Origin: Flavobacterium sp. NG2
GTDB lineage: Bacteria; Bacteroidota; Bacteroidia; Flavobacteriales; Flavobacteriaceae
Assembly: GCF_034119845.1 (NCBI RefSeq)
Contig: NZ_CP139420.1
Span: 3,722,001 to 3,786,000 of the forward strand
DNA: 64,000 nucleotides
Direction: 5' to 3'
Shown here: positions 17,831 to 27,799 of the stretch, piece by piece
Layout of the letters: each line of letters starts with the position of its first letter
Position numbering within the stretch: position 1 is the first letter of the stretch
Program-made: the position numbers and the translations under genes
The notes under the pieces: generated by a model
Seen by the model: only the letters and a program-made list of their open reading frames with translations
What the model was told of the DNA's origin: nothing
Databases searched by the model: none

Positions 17831-18178
17831 TTATGCTTTAAAGTTAACTTCAAAAACATAATCATTTCCAGCTTCTAATTCATTTGTAGCTAACTTTTTG
17901 TAATTCAAGTTATCTTTAATGTAATTTTCTAAGCTTTTGTTTTCTGCATTAGTTTCTAACACTACAATATCCCCAGTTAAAGTAATCAATACTCTTACTT
18001 TTACCACAACATCATTTTCTAATTCTTCAACTGCTGAAGTCGGGCTTAATAATGAAGTAAGTTCTTGAGTTGTTCTTGCATAACTCTTTCTTGGGCTTAA
18101 TTCTTTTGCTGATACAAATGCTACATTCATAATCAAAGCAACTACTAATAATACGACTGATTTTCTCATGACATTCAT
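17831..18178 (-). CDS. Small secreted protein, paralogue A
   Basis: A 115-residue exported protein of unknown function. A signal peptide (RKSVVLLVVALIMNVAFVSA) is followed by KELSPRKSYARTTQELTSLL and a C-terminal beta-rich domain (VVVKVRVLITLTGDIVVLET, NLNYKKL, YVFEVNFKA). Translation may begin at the second Met (18169), which aligns with the start of the paralogue at 18669. About half the residues match that paralogue in colinear order. Periplasmic or secreted location is inferred from the signal peptide. The bidirectional terminator at 17764 ends the transcript. Confidence 0.75.
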   Translation of the reverse strand: MNVMRKSVVLLVVALIMNVAFVSAKELSPRKSYARTTQELTSLLSPTSAVEELENDVVVKVRVLITLTGDIVVLETNAENKSLENYIKDNLNYKKLATNELEAGNDYVFEVNFKA

Positions 18179-18579
18179 TTTTTATGATTATTATGATGCA
18201 AATGTATAGCATAGTTTTAGAGTAGCAACAATCCTTTTTTTTCGTTAACAATTCGTAAAAAACAATGGATTTAGGTTATTTTTTTTGGGTAATTAATAAA
18301 ACTATGTATAAAATAGTGGATATATAAAAAAAAACGACTAAAATTATACATAATCAATAATTTCAGGAAGTAAAACTTTTGTACTTTTTTTTAGTTTTAA
18401 CACTAAAGAAGTCTTTATCTTACACAAACTAAGTCTATACGAACCAGCCCACTAAACCACATATCAAACATATTCTCATGATTTTTGCTATTTCGCATAT
18501 AATTACACAACAAAACACAAGAATTAAATAATTTGATTAAAGAATTAGCAAACATCCACTACAACGATTGAGTTGGGTT

Positions 18580-18613
18580 TAAAAAAAAATCCTAAGTCAT
18601 TCAACTTAGGATT
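18580..18613 (-). terminator. Terminator of small secreted protein B
   Basis: Stem 18588-18597 with 18604-18613 (aatcctaagt/acttaggatt) preceded on the plus strand by a run of A, which is the U-tract on the minus strand. Its stem is the same sequence as the terminator at 17764. The gap 18179-18668 otherwise shows only AT-rich sequence without a gene. Confidence 0.8.
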
Positions 18614-18668
18614 CTTAGCTATTTAGATAACATCTAAACCGATTATAAACTTTACTCATATTGATAAT

Positions 18669-19007
18669 TTAAGATTTAAAATTAACATCAAATACATATT
18701 CTTTATCTATTTCTAAATCAGAACTAGTCAATCTTTGATAATTTAAATTCTCAATAATATAATCATTCAATTCCGAGATAGAAGAATTTGTCTCCAAAAC
18801 TACAATTTCATTATTAGCAGTAATTCTAATTTTAACTTTAACAACTACTGGGCTCTCTAATTCTCCTACAGCAGATGATGGAATAAGCAAGTTTGATATT
18901 TCTTGGTTTGCTCTTAGATAACTTTTTTTAGGTTTTAATTCCTTTGCTGAAACAAATACAATACCCACAATAAAGGTAAGCACAACTGATAACATTAATT
19001 TTTTCAT
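18669..19007 (-). CDS. Small secreted protein, paralogue B
   Basis: A 112-residue paralogue of the protein at 17831. Signal peptide KKLMLSVVLTFIVGIVFVSA, then KELKPKKSYLRANQEISNLL and the same beta-rich C-terminus (VVVKVKIRITANNEIVVLET, NLNYQRL, YVFDVNFKS). Both share the arrangement S-AVxELExxVVVKV. Each gene has its own AT-rich upstream region, so they are likely separately expressed copies of one ancestral gene-plus-terminator unit. Function unknown. Confidence 0.75.
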   Translation of the reverse strand: MKKLMLSVVLTFIVGIVFVSAKELKPKKSYLRANQEISNLLIPSSAVGELESPVVVKVKIRITANNEIVVLETNSSISELNDYIIENLNYQRLTSSDLEIDKEYVFDVNFKS

Positions 19008-19445
19008 GATTTTCTTTTTAAGTTTTAATTTCGTTTTTTTTTACAGTCCAAAATTACATCTCATTTCGAAAAAAGAACGCCCCAATTAAACAACTTAACT
19101 CAACCATAAAACAACCTACTGAAAATAAATTTATCTACTAACTATTTTTAATTTAGTAAAATTACAGGATGTGTAATTGTTTGAAAACTACTTTACACAA
19201 TTATCAAGTTAAAATCAAAATCAACAGCAAAACATCAATATCCAATCCTTTTTAGCTGTTAACATTAAAGTAACTTCAAGCATTCAATCCCAAACATTAA
19301 ATTAATTTCAAACTAAAGCAATACAGGAAAATCAATTATTTTTTCAGATTCCTTTCACAAGGTCTCTTTACATATTATAATAAAAACATTTAATACGTAT
19401 TGAATCAGTGTCAGCCGTTGACCAATAATAGACCTCCTATAAAGT

Positions 19446-19482
19446 AAAAACCACAATTAGAACAATGCCTAATTGTGGTTTT
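19446..19482 (-). terminator. Terminator of the SulP gene
   Basis: Perfect 14-bp stem (19447-19460 with 19469-19482), 20 bp past the stop of the minus-strand SulP gene. The plus-strand A-run at its left is the U-tract. The remaining gap 19008-19445 is AT-rich and holds nothing I can name. Confidence 0.85.
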
Positions 19483-19502
19483 AGTATTTTGGAAAACTAA
19501 CT

Positions 19503-21035
19503 TTAATCAATTGCTACTTTATACGTAGGATCTTCTAAGATATTCACATCGATGATGCCTTCTGCATTTTGCAACAACTGACGACAGTCAGCACTTAAAT
19601 GACGAAGATGTACTTTTTTTCCCACCTTGGCATAACGCTCTGTAATTTTATTTACCGCATCAATTGCACTCATATCAGCTATTTTACTTTCTTTGAAATC
19701 AATAATCACTTCGATTGGATCATTAAAAACATCAAACTTCTCACCGAAGGCAGTAGTCGATGCAAAGAAAAGAGGCCCGTAAATCTCATAATGTTTTACA
19801 CCATTGTCATCAATATATTTTTTAGCACGAATACGTTTTGCGCTTTCCCATGCAAATACTAAAGCGGAAATAATCACACCTATTAATACTGCCAAAGCCA
19901 AATTATGAAGCATTATCGTAATAACAGCCACTAAAACCCCAACGAAAATATCTTGTTTAGGCATTTTATTGATGATTCTAAAACTAATCCACTCAAAGGT
20001 TCCAATCGCCACCATAATCATAACACCTACGAGTGCCGCAATAGGCAATTGCTCAATAACAGGTGCACCAACCAAAACAATTAGTAAAATCGTCAATGCC
20101 GCCACTATTCCAGACAAACGTGCTCTAGAACCCGCAGAAAGATTTACTAAGGTTTGAGCAATCATAGGACAACCACCCATACCGAAGAAAAAACCATTCA
20201 AAAGATTTGCACCTCCTTGAGCGACACATTCTCTATTTCCACTTCCTTTAGTTCCTGTAATTTCATCAACCAAGTTCAAAGTCAACAGCCCTTCGGTTAA
20301 TCCCACAGACCCCATAATCAGTGCATAAGGAGCAATCAACTGTAAGGTAGCCCAACTCCATTCTATATTAGGTACATGAAACGGAGGAAGTCCTCCACTG
20401 ACTGAAGCAATATCAGCCACTGTTTTGGTTTCAATACCAAATCCAAGAACCAAACCAAATACTACAATAATAGCTACTAATGAGGCTGGGATTGCCTTAG
20501 TAAATCTAGGTAAAACCAAAACAATTCCAATGGTTAAAGCAACTAAACCTGCCATAATATACATAGGCATACCAGACAACCACACCGTTTCACCGTCAAC
20601 CATCGTTTTAAATTGCTCTAATTGAGACATAAAAATTATCACCGCTAATCCATTTACAAAACCATACATAACAGGTTGCGGTACTAATCGAATGAATTTA
20701 CCCAATTTGAACAATCCTACCAATATTTGAAAAACACCCGCCAATGCTACTGCAGCAAAAACATATTCTAATCCGTGTGATTTCATCAAAGCAATCAAAA
20801 CAATTACTGTTGCTCCCGCTCCACCAGAAACTAGTCCAGGACGTCCTCCGAAAATTGCAGTTACCAAGCCCATAATGAAAGCGGCATACAACCCTACCAA
20901 TGGTGGAAAACCTGCTAATATTGCAAAAGACAAGGATTCAGGAATCATTGTCATCGCTACCGTTAAACCTGCTAAAATCTCTGTTCTGTAATTCACTTTT
21001 TGAGTGAAATCAAATAAATTAAAATACTGTTTCAT
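19503..21035 (-). CDS. SulP family inorganic anion transporter
   Basis: A 510-residue inner-membrane transporter of the SulP/SLC26 family. The N-terminal signature is visible (MIPESLSFAILAGFPPLVGL at about 31-50), followed by many membrane segments and FFFGMGGCPMIAQTLVNLSA at about 283-302. A cytoplasmic STAS domain occupies about 425-505 (VIIDFKESKIADMSAIDAVN). Family substrates are sulfate, bicarbonate, chloride or dicarboxylates; the sequence alone does not decide. It is monocistronic with its own terminator; no carbonic anhydrase or sulfate-reduction gene is adjacent. Confidence 0.9.
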   Translation of the reverse strand: MKQYFNLFDFTQKVNYRTEILAGLTVAMTMIPESLSFAILAGFPPLVGLYAAFIMGLVTAIFGGRPGLVSGGAGATVIVLIALMKSHGLEYVFAAVALAGVFQILVGLFKLGKFIRLVPQPVMYGFVNGLAVIIFMSQLEQFKTMVDGETVWLSGMPMYIMAGLVALTIGIVLVLPRFTKAIPASLVAIIVVFGLVLGFGIETKTVADIASVSGGLPPFHVPNIEWSWATLQLIAPYALIMGSVGLTEGLLTLNLVDEITGTKGSGNRECVAQGGANLLNGFFFGMGGCPMIAQTLVNLSAGSRARLSGIVAALTILLIVLVGAPVIEQLPIAALVGVMIMVAIGTFEWISFRIINKMPKQDIFVGVLVAVITIMLHNLALAVLIGVIISALVFAWESAKRIRAKKYIDDNGVKHYEIYGPLFFASTTAFGEKFDVFNDPIEVIIDFKESKIADMSAIDAVNKITERYAKVGKKVHLRHLSADCRQLLQNAEGIIDVNILEDPTYKVAID

Positions 21036-21325
21036 TTTTTATTTAAAATTGTAACTCATGGAAAAACCATGATTAATAAAGTGTGGCAAAGGTACTTTTT
21101 TTTAATTGGGATTAAAATCTAAAACTCAACATCGCCAATATTGCTTCCTTCACACTAAAAAATCTTTTCATTCCACACCACAAATAAAATCTTGGAATAC
21201 TGCTTTTAATCTTAAAAATCCTTAAATTTGAGAGACACTACATACCTTCATACTTAAAACTATAATTAGTATAAAAAGTAGCTGATAAATAAATATTCCT
21301 AAATGATAATTTAAAATATTTAAAG

Positions 21326-22231
21326 ATGCCATTTATAGACTATTATAAAATACTAGGAATTGACAAAAAAGCTTCCGAGGCTGAAATTAAAAAAGCGTAT
21401 CGGAAAATGGCCAGAATATACCATCCTGACTTAAACCCAAATGATAAGGAAGCTGAAAAAAAATTTAAAGAAATAAATGAAGCCAATGAAGTCTTAAGCA
21501 ATCCTAAAAACCGAAAAAAATACGATCAATACGGTGAAAACTGGCAGTATGCCGACCAATACAGTAAACAAAACCAACAACAACAGCACTATAGAAAACA
21601 ATACGGAAATCAAGCTGGTTTTGAATCTGGCAGCCATGATTTCTCTGATTTTTTCGAATCCATGTTTGGAGGAGGTTTTTCTGGTTCACAATTTAGAGGT
21701 AAACCCCAATTTAAAGGCCAGGATTACAATGCAGAATTGCAGCTCGACATTAAAGATGTATACCAAACACACAAAAGAACCTTAACCATTAATAACAAAA
21801 ACATCCGACTCACCATTCCTGCAGGAGTTGAAGATGGTCAAGTTATAAAAATTTCAGGACATGGTGGACCTGGCTCTCAAGGTGGACCCAATGGAGATTT
21901 ATACCTATCTTTTTCAATTAGCAACACTACACAATTTAAAAGAGACAACAGCAATCTCTTCACCACTGTTGATTTAGATCTATATACAGCTGTACTCGGT
22001 GGAGAAACCACTATTCCTACTTTTGATGGAAAAGTAAAAGTAAAAGTTGCTCCTGGAACGCAAAATGGAACACAAATCAGGTTAAGCGGAAAAGGCTTTC
22101 CTGTATACAAAAAAGAAGGTCATTTTGGAGACTTATTAATTAGTTACAATGTAATTCTCCCTAAAAATTTATCAAAAAAAGAAATTGAACTATTTACAGA
22201 ACTCTCTAAACTAGCGAAACATGAACACTAA
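21326..22231 (+). CDS. DnaJ-type co-chaperone, CbpA-like
   Basis: A 301-residue type II J-domain protein. The J domain spans 1-68 ([23 protein letters not shown] in YHPDLNP near residue 34), then a Gln/Gly-rich linker (about 80-130) and the two C-terminal substrate-binding barrels ([40 protein letters not shown]). The Cys-rich zinc domain of DnaJ is absent, as in CbpA. It stimulates DnaK ATPase and presents clients. The gene overlaps the CbpM-like modulator by 11 bp, forming a cbpA-cbpM pair. Confidence 0.9.
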   Translation: MPFIDYYKILGIDKKASEAEIKKAYRKMARIYHPDLNPNDKEAEKKFKEINEANEVLSNPKNRKKYDQYGENWQYADQYSKQNQQQQHYRKQYGNQAGFESGSHDFSDFFESMFGGGFSGSQFRGKPQFKGQDYNAELQLDIKDVYQTHKRTLTINNKNIRLTIPAGVEDGQVIKISGHGGPGSQGGPNGDLYLSFSISNTTQFKRDNSNLFTTVDLDLYTAVLGGETTIPTFDGKVKVKVAPGTQNGTQIRLSGKGFPVYKKEGHFGDLLISYNVILPKNLSKKEIELFTELSKLAKHEH

Positions 22232-22514
22232 CAACTTCATACAAATAAACACTTTATGTAGTCACTATAAAGTTACCGAAACCTTTTTTCACAACCTCAA
22301 TGAAAATGGCTTAATAGAGATTCTTGAAATTGAAAAAAAACAATACATTCACCAAGATTCTCTTCACGAAATTGAAAAAATAATTAGAATGCATCAAGAT
22401 TTAAACGTAAATATTGAAGGAATTGATGTTGTGCTCAATTTATTAAAAAAAATAGACGACTTAAAAACTGAACTTCAGTCCGTAAGAAGACGTTTGACAA
22501 TTTATGAAAACTAA
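22221..22514 (+). CDS. Chaperone modulator, CbpM-like (MerR-type helix-turn-helix)
   Basis: A 97-residue protein beginning inside the J-domain gene. It has a MerR-like N-terminal helix-turn-helix region ([20 protein letters not shown]) and a C-terminal amphipathic helix ([19 protein letters not shown]). CbpM proteins bind the J-domain of CbpA and inhibit it. The 11-bp overlap with the co-chaperone gene strongly supports this role; sequence similarity to E. coli CbpM is modest. Confidence 0.8.
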   Translation: MNTNNFIQINTLCSHYKVTETFFHNLNENGLIEILEIEKKQYIHQDSLHEIEKIIRMHQDLNVNIEGIDVVLNLLKKIDDLKTELQSVRRRLTIYEN

Positions 22515-22703
22515 AAGTTTAGCCGCATCATTTTCAATACTTTAAAAAAATATAATACAGTACCACCAGTTTTTTCATCACTACAAAGTAGTATTAACCC
22601 TTAAAAACAATAAACATTCAAAAAAAAATGTTGTTTTATTACAATCTAAAGCAGTATATTACATCCTCTTTAATTGATGAAGGCTTAACTCTAATGAATA
22701 TTT

Positions 22704-23927
22704 ATGACCATTATAATTTCACTTTGTATTTTACTACTTGTAGCTTATTTATTTGATCTAACAGCATCTTGGACAAAAATACCATCTGTCATTTTATTAC
22801 TCCTATTAGGATGGATTGTTAGAGAAGTAACTTTCTTTTTTGATATAAAAGTTCCCGACCTTACGTCCACTCTACCTATTCTGGGCACGATTGGATTAAT
22901 ATTAATTGTATTAGAAGGCTCATTAGAATTAGAACTCAATAAATCTAAGATTGGTCTTATTAAAAAATCGGTATTTGGAGCTTTACTTCCATTAATGATT
23001 TTAGCATTTTCATTAGCTTATGTACTCCATTATTATAGCAATTTTTCATTCAAAGATTGTTTATCAAATGCGATCCCTTTTTGTGTAATTAGTAGTGCAA
23101 TTGCCATTCCTAGCGTGAGAAATCTGACTTCAAGCCAAAAAGAATTCACCATATACGAAAGCAGTTTGTCAGATATATTTGGGGTCATTTTCTTTAATTT
23201 CATTGCCTATAACACAAGTTTTGGAATGGAAACTTTTGGCTATTTTTCATTAGAAATATTAATTATCATTGCAATTTCATTCATCGCAACTATATTACTT
23301 TCCTTTTTATTAAACAAAATTGACCACCATATTAAGTTTGTACCTATCATTCTTTTGGTCATTTTAATTTATGAAATATCTAAAATATTCCACTTACCAG
23401 CCCTAATCTTTATCCTTGTATTTGGACTTTCGATTGGGAATTTAGATGAAATAAAACACTTAAAATGGACAGAAAAATTTCGTTTAGACTTACTCAATAA
23501 AGAAGTTGCTAAATTTAAAGAATTAACTATCGAAGCTACTTTTTTAGTTAGAGCCTTATTTTTTCTACTTTTTGGTTACTTAATCAAAACTTCTGAAATC
23601 CTCAACCCAGACACTTTAATTTGGGCTGTTAGTATTGTCTTAGCCATTTACGGACTAAGAGTGATACAATTATATTTTTCTAAAATACCTTTATTCCCTT
23701 TGTTATTTGTTGCACCAAGAGGATTAATTACCATTTTATTATTCCTATCCATAAGTTCAGAACAAACAGTTCATTTTGTAAACAAGTCATTAATTATTCA
23801 AGTAATATTACTTACAGCAATCACTATGATGATTGGATTAATGGGCACAGCAAAACACAGAGAAATCATTATTCAAGAGAAGATAAAAGCAAAACATAGC
23901 AACCTAGACCCTGAAAAAACACTATAA
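22704..23927 (+). CDS. Cation/proton antiporter (Na+/H+ exchanger family)
   Basis: A 407-residue membrane protein with 11-12 predicted transmembrane helices, for example IIISLCILLLVAYLF at the N-terminus and LPILGTIGLILIVLEGSLEL (about 56-75). SLSDIFGVIFFNFIAYN in the middle carries the intramembrane Asp typical of CPA antiporters. No RCK/TrkA-N tail is present, so it is a minimal exchanger. Ion specificity cannot be told. It stands alone, 190 bp after the chaperone pair; that gap is AT-rich without clear signals. Confidence 0.8.
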   Translation: MTIIISLCILLLVAYLFDLTASWTKIPSVILLLLLGWIVREVTFFFDIKVPDLTSTLPILGTIGLILIVLEGSLELELNKSKIGLIKKSVFGALLPLMILAFSLAYVLHYYSNFSFKDCLSNAIPFCVISSAIAIPSVRNLTSSQKEFTIYESSLSDIFGVIFFNFIAYNTSFGMETFGYFSLEILIIIAISFIATILLSFLLNKIDHHIKFVPIILLVILIYEISKIFHLPALIFILVFGLSIGNLDEIKHLKWTEKFRLDLLNKEVAKFKELTIEATFLVRALFFLLFGYLIKTSEILNPDTLIWAVSIVLAIYGLRVIQLYFSKIPLFPLLFVAPRGLITILLFLSISSEQTVHFVNKSLIIQVILLTAITMMIGLMGTAKHREIIIQEKIKAKHSNLDPEKTL

Positions 23928-24130
23928 AGTTTATCCAAATCTTTCCTAGACAAAAATTACATCCATCCACCTATCTACACAAAGTTTAGTTCTTTTCTTT
24001 TCAAGTATTCTTTATCTTCAAGACTTACTACTGTTCTTGTTATTTTTTTTATCAATTCCCTAAAAACCAATTCTTAGTCTATTTCCTAAAAATATTTTTT
24101 TTTTAAATTTCACATAAAAATAATCCTTAA

Positions 24131-24165
24131 ATATTATGCATGCATAGTATTTTTTCTTATATTTG
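24131..24165 (+). promoter_or_regulatory. Probable MarR operator and promoter of the beta-oxidation operon
   Basis: An 20-bp near-perfect palindrome at 24131-24150 (centre TATGCATGCATA, one mismatched pair) lies immediately upstream of TATATTTG (24158-24165), a match to the TAnnTTTG -7 element. The palindrome therefore covers the -33 region. It is 23 bp before the MarR start codon, a typical autoregulatory site. Confidence 0.6.
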
Positions 24166-24187
24166 AAAGACACACCTATCGGGAAAT

Positions 24188-24655
24188 ATGACTGACAAAA
24201 CAATAGATTATATCCTAAGAGCTACCTGGCAAGCCATTTCCAGAATGTACAACGAAGAAGCTCTAAAATATGGAGGTACCATGGCCACAGGCTTTGCGCT
24301 ATTGAGTATGGACAAAGAAAATGGAACTCCCTCTACTGCTTTAGGTCCAAAAATGGGAATGGAAGCAACGAGTTTAACTCGTACTTTAAAATCCATGGAA
24401 GAAAAAGGCTTAATCGAAAGAAAAAAAAATCCGGAAGATGGCCGTGGAGTACTTATCTATTTGACGGAGGAAGGCAAAAAAAACCGAGCTATATCTAGAG
24501 AGAACGTGCTAAAATTTAATGAAACAGTAAAACAACATGTTTCTGCTGAAAAATTACAGCACTTTATGGAAGTAGCCGAAACAATAAATGAACTCATTCA
24601 AAATAAAACTATTTTTAATCAAACCGAAACAACTGAAAATGAAACGCATAATTAA
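24188..24655 (+). CDS. MarR family transcriptional regulator
   Basis: A 155-residue winged-helix regulator: dimerisation helices at both ends, recognition region at about 55-80 (TALGPKMGMEATSLTRTLKS) and wing at KNPEDGRGVLIYLTEEGKK. It is the first gene of the fatty-acid beta-oxidation operon and its end overlaps fadB-like by 17 bp. It probably represses the operon through the palindrome at 24131-24150 and is released by fatty acid or acyl-CoA; the ligand is inferred from context only. Confidence 0.88.
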   Translation: MTDKTIDYILRATWQAISRMYNEEALKYGGTMATGFALLSMDKENGTPSTALGPKMGMEATSLTRTLKSMEEKGLIERKKNPEDGRGVLIYLTEEGKKNRAISRENVLKFNETVKQHVSAEKLQHFMEVAETINELIQNKTIFNQTETTENETHN

Positions 24656-27029
24656 AAAAGTTGCCGTAATAGGTTCGGGAATTATGGGCTCTGGTATCGC
24701 TTGCCATTTTGCCAATATCGGAGTTCAAGTATTGCTACTTGACATCCTCCCTAAAGAGCTTACTGAAAGTGAAACCAAAAAAGGGCTTACCTTAGAATCT
24801 CCTGCGGTATGCAACCGAATCGTAAACGAGCATTTGGCGAATGCCTTAAAATCAAAACCCTCTCCTATTTATAGCACCAAATTTGCTAGCCGCATCACTA
24901 CTGGAAATACCACCGATGATATGGCTAAAATAGCTGATGTCGATTGGATCATAGAGGTTGTTGTGGAACGTTTGGATATCAAAAAATTAGTTTTTGACCA
25001 AATAGAACAATACCGTACTCCTGGCACTTTGGTAACCTCTAATACCTCGGGGATTCCTATTCACTTTATGAGTGAAGGCAGAAGTGACGATTTTCAAAAG
25101 CATTTTTGTGGCACCCACTTTTTTAACCCTGCGCGATACTTAAAATTGTTCGAAATCATTCCTGGTCCACAAACTTCCACTGAAGTTTTGGATTTTCTAA
25201 CCCTGTATGGCGAAAAATTCCTTGGAAAAACTTCGGTTGTAGCCAAAGACACTCCCGCTTTTATAGGAAACCGTATTGGAATTTTTGGTATTCAAAGTTT
25301 GTTCCATTTGGTTAAAGCAATGGATTTAACCGTCGAAGAAATAGACAAATTAACGGGGCCTGTTATTGGGAGACCTAAGTCGGCTACTTTCCGTACGGTT
25401 GATGTCGTTGGATTAGACACCTTAGTACATGTGGCCAACGGAATCTATGAAAACTGTCCTGAGGATGAACAACACGCTTTGTTTCAGCTACCTGATTTCA
25501 TCAACAAAATGATGGAGAATAAATGGTACGGAAGTAAAACAGGACAAGGATTTTACAAAAAAGTAGATAACGAAATTTTAACACTTGACCTAAACACCCT
25601 AGAATATCGAGCTTCTAAAAAAGCCTCTTTTGCCACATTGGAACTCACTAAAACTATAGACAAACCTATCAACCGTTTTAAAGTCCTTGTAAAAGGAACA
25701 GACAAAGCGGGAGAGTTCTATAGAAAAAGCTTTTCAGCCCTTTTTGCCTATGTTTCGAATCGTGTACCTGAAATTTCGAATGAACTATACAAAATCGATG
25801 ATGCCATGAAGGCAGGATTTGGTTGGGAGAATGGACCATTCGAAATTTGGGATGCGATTGGAGTACAAAAAGGAATCGAAATCATGAAAGTCGAAGGTCT
25901 TGAACCCGCTTCCTGGGTTACGGACATGATTGCGTCAGGAAGCGACAGCTTTTATACCATAAAAGAAGGTGCTACCTATTTTTACAACCTACCCACAAAA
26001 TCACAAGAAAAAGTACCTGGACAAGATGCATTTATCATTCTGAACAACATTCGCGAAAGCAAAAAAGTATGGAGCAATAGTGGCGCTATTATCCAAGACT
26101 TAGGAGACGGAATCTTAAATTTAGAATTCCAATCCAAGATGAATACCATTGGTGGTGATGTTTTACAAGCAATCAATAAAGGAATTGACCTAGCCGAAAA
26201 AGAATACGAAGGATTAGTCATTGGAAATCAAGCCGCTAATTTTTCAGTTGGAGCCAATATCGGAATGATTTTCATGATGGCTGTTGAGCAGGAATATGAC
26301 GAGTTAAATATGGCTATTAAACTATTCCAAGATACTATGATGCGCGTACGTTATTCCGCTACACCAGTTATCGTTGCGCCCCACGGAATGACTTTTGGTG
26401 GAGGATGTGAAATGAGTTTACACGCTGACAAAGTAGTAGCCGCAGCTGAAACTTATATGGGATTGGTGGAATTTGGCGTAGGCGTTTTACCTGGTGGTGG
26501 TGGTTCTAAAGAAATGACTTTGAGAGCCTCTGATTTGTTCCACAAAAACGATGTTGAACTGAATGTCTTACAAGAATATTTTCTAACCATTGCGATGGCC
26601 AAAGTATCTACTTCAGGTTATGAAGCTTTTGATACAGGTTTACTACAAAAAGGAAAAGATATTATTGTAGTTAACAAAGACCGCCAAATCGCAGAAGCTA
26701 AAAAGCATGCGTTACTATTAGCCGAAGCTGGTTACACACAACCCATCCGCCGAAACGATGTAAAAGTTTTAGGAAAACAAGCTTTAGGAATGTTCTTAGT
26801 AGGTACAGACCAAATGGTAGCTGGGAAATACATCTCAGAACATGATAAAAAAATTGCCAACAAACTGGCTTATGTCATGGCTGGGGGTGATTTGTCAGAA
26901 GCAACTTTGGTATCAGAACAGTATTTATTGGATTTAGAACGCGAAGCTTTCTTATCCCTTTGTACCGAAAGAAAAACACTAGAACGAATTCAGCATATGT
27001 TAAAAACAGGGAAACCGCTTCGTAATTAA
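24639..27029 (+). CDS. 3-hydroxyacyl-CoA dehydrogenase/enoyl-CoA hydratase (FadB/FadJ-like)
   Basis: A 796-residue bifunctional beta-oxidation enzyme. The N-terminal NAD-binding domain has VAVIGSGIMGSGIACHFANI, with the dehydrogenase His in CGTHFFNPARYLKLFEIIP. The hydratase/crotonase domain lies about 480-680, with oxyanion-hole segments SVGANIGM and HGMTFGGGCEMS and the catalytic Glu region GLVEFGVGVLPGGGG. In this family the dehydrogenase precedes the hydratase, the reverse of E. coli FadB. I start at ATG 24639 (MKRIIKK); an open frame starts 51 bp earlier inside the MarR gene but is unlikely. It works with the thiolase at 27800. Confidence 0.93.
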   Translation: MKRIIKKVAVIGSGIMGSGIACHFANIGVQVLLLDILPKELTESETKKGLTLESPAVCNRIVNEHLANALKSKPSPIYSTKFASRITTGNTTDDMAKIADVDWIIEVVVERLDIKKLVFDQIEQYRTPGTLVTSNTSGIPIHFMSEGRSDDFQKHFCGTHFFNPARYLKLFEIIPGPQTSTEVLDFLTLYGEKFLGKTSVVAKDTPAFIGNRIGIFGIQSLFHLVKAMDLTVEEIDKLTGPVIGRPKSATFRTVDVVGLDTLVHVANGIYENCPEDEQHALFQLPDFINKMMENKWYGSKTGQGFYKKVDNEILTLDLNTLEYRASKKASFATLELTKTIDKPINRFKVLVKGTDKAGEFYRKSFSALFAYVSNRVPEISNELYKIDDAMKAGFGWENGPFEIWDAIGVQKGIEIMKVEGLEPASWVTDMIASGSDSFYTIKEGATYFYNLPTKSQEKVPGQDAFIILNNIRESKKVWSNSGAIIQDLGDGILNLEFQSKMNTIGGDVLQAINKGIDLAEKEYEGLVIGNQAANFSVGANIGMIFMMAVEQEYDELNMAIKLFQDTMMRVRYSATPVIVAPHGMTFGGGCEMSLHADKVVAAAETYMGLVEFGVGVLPGGGGSKEMTLRASDLFHKNDVELNVLQEYFLTIAMAKVSTSGYEAFDTGLLQKGKDIIVVNKDRQIAEAKKHALLLAEAGYTQPIRRNDVKVLGKQALGMFLVGTDQMVAGKYISEHDKKIANKLAYVMAGGDLSEATLVSEQYLLDLEREAFLSLCTERKTLERIQHMLKTGKPLRN

Positions 27030-27093
27030 GAAATTAGTATTAAGTATTAAGATATGCATCAATTTGAAAAATTAAAAATTCGGCAAAAAAGAA

Positions 27094-27717
27094 TGACCTC
27101 GTAGAGGTCGACTGTTTGTAGAAAATTAATATGATTTTGGTTTAAGCTCCGTAGGAGCGACCTGTATATAACACTAATGTATGGCAAACACCTATTCACA
27201 AATTTATATCCAAATTGTCTTTGCTGTAAAAGGGAGAGAAAATTTGATAAAAAAAGAAAACCGAGAAGAATTACATAAATTTATTACGGGTATCGTTTCG
27301 AATAGAGAACAAAAATTATTAGCCATTTTTGCAATGCCTGACCATGTTCATATTTTAGTTGGAATGAAACCTAATATTTCGATATCGGATTTGGTAAGAG
27401 ATATTAAATCAGGTTCGTCTAAATTTATCAATGACAACAAATGGATTAACGGTAAATTTAACTGGCAAGAAGGATACGGAGCATTCTCTTATTCTAAAAG
27501 TAACATCGACAATGTTATAAAATACATTTTGAATCAAGAAGAGAAACATAAAACAACATCATTTAAACAAGAATATTATTCCTTTTTAGAAAAATTCAAT
27601 ATTGATTACGATGACAAATACTTATTTGATTGGATTGAATAATTAACAGGTCGCTCCTACGGAGCTTTGCCCATTAACAACAATATTAGCTATAAACAGT
27701 ATGCCTCTATGAGGCTA
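27094..27717 (+). mobile_element. RAYT (REP-associated tyrosine transposase) element with inverted double-palindrome ends
   Basis: Each end carries two small palindromes with GTA- or TAC-type loops: left GACCTCGTAGAGGTC (27095-27109) and GCTCCGTAGGAGC (27146-27158); right GCTCCTACGGAGC (27653-27665) and GCCTCTATGAGGC (27703-27715). The roughly 72-bp ends are imperfect inverted repeats of each other; the inner 22 bp (27144-27165 and 27646-27667) are identical. This matches the BIME-like flanks of RAYT genes. It sits between fadB-like and thiolase. Confidence 0.8.
27181..27642 (+). CDS. REP-associated tyrosine transposase (IS200/Y1-type)
   Basis: A 153-residue Y1 HUH-type enzyme. The metal-binding HUH motif is PDHVHILV (about 59-66), and the C-terminal segment with the nucleophilic Tyr is DNVIKYILNQEEKHKTTSF. 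RAYT proteins nick single-stranded REP hairpins. The GYGAFSYSKS segment is typical of this family. It is in the same direction as the beta-oxidation genes, with no promoter of its own that I can see, so it may be expressed from the operon. Cognate palindromes flank it on both sides. Confidence 0.9.
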   Translation: MANTYSQIYIQIVFAVKGRENLIKKENREELHKFITGIVSNREQKLLAIFAMPDHVHILVGMKPNISISDLVRDIKSGSSKFINDNKWINGKFNWQEGYGAFSYSKSNIDNVIKYILNQEEKHKTTSFKQEYYSFLEKFNIDYDDKYLFDWIE

Positions 27718-27799
27718 TAAAAGATAAAAAACTAAAACAAAAAACAACTAAACATTGGATAATAAAACATTTAATTCTCCAATCTTAATACAATAAACT

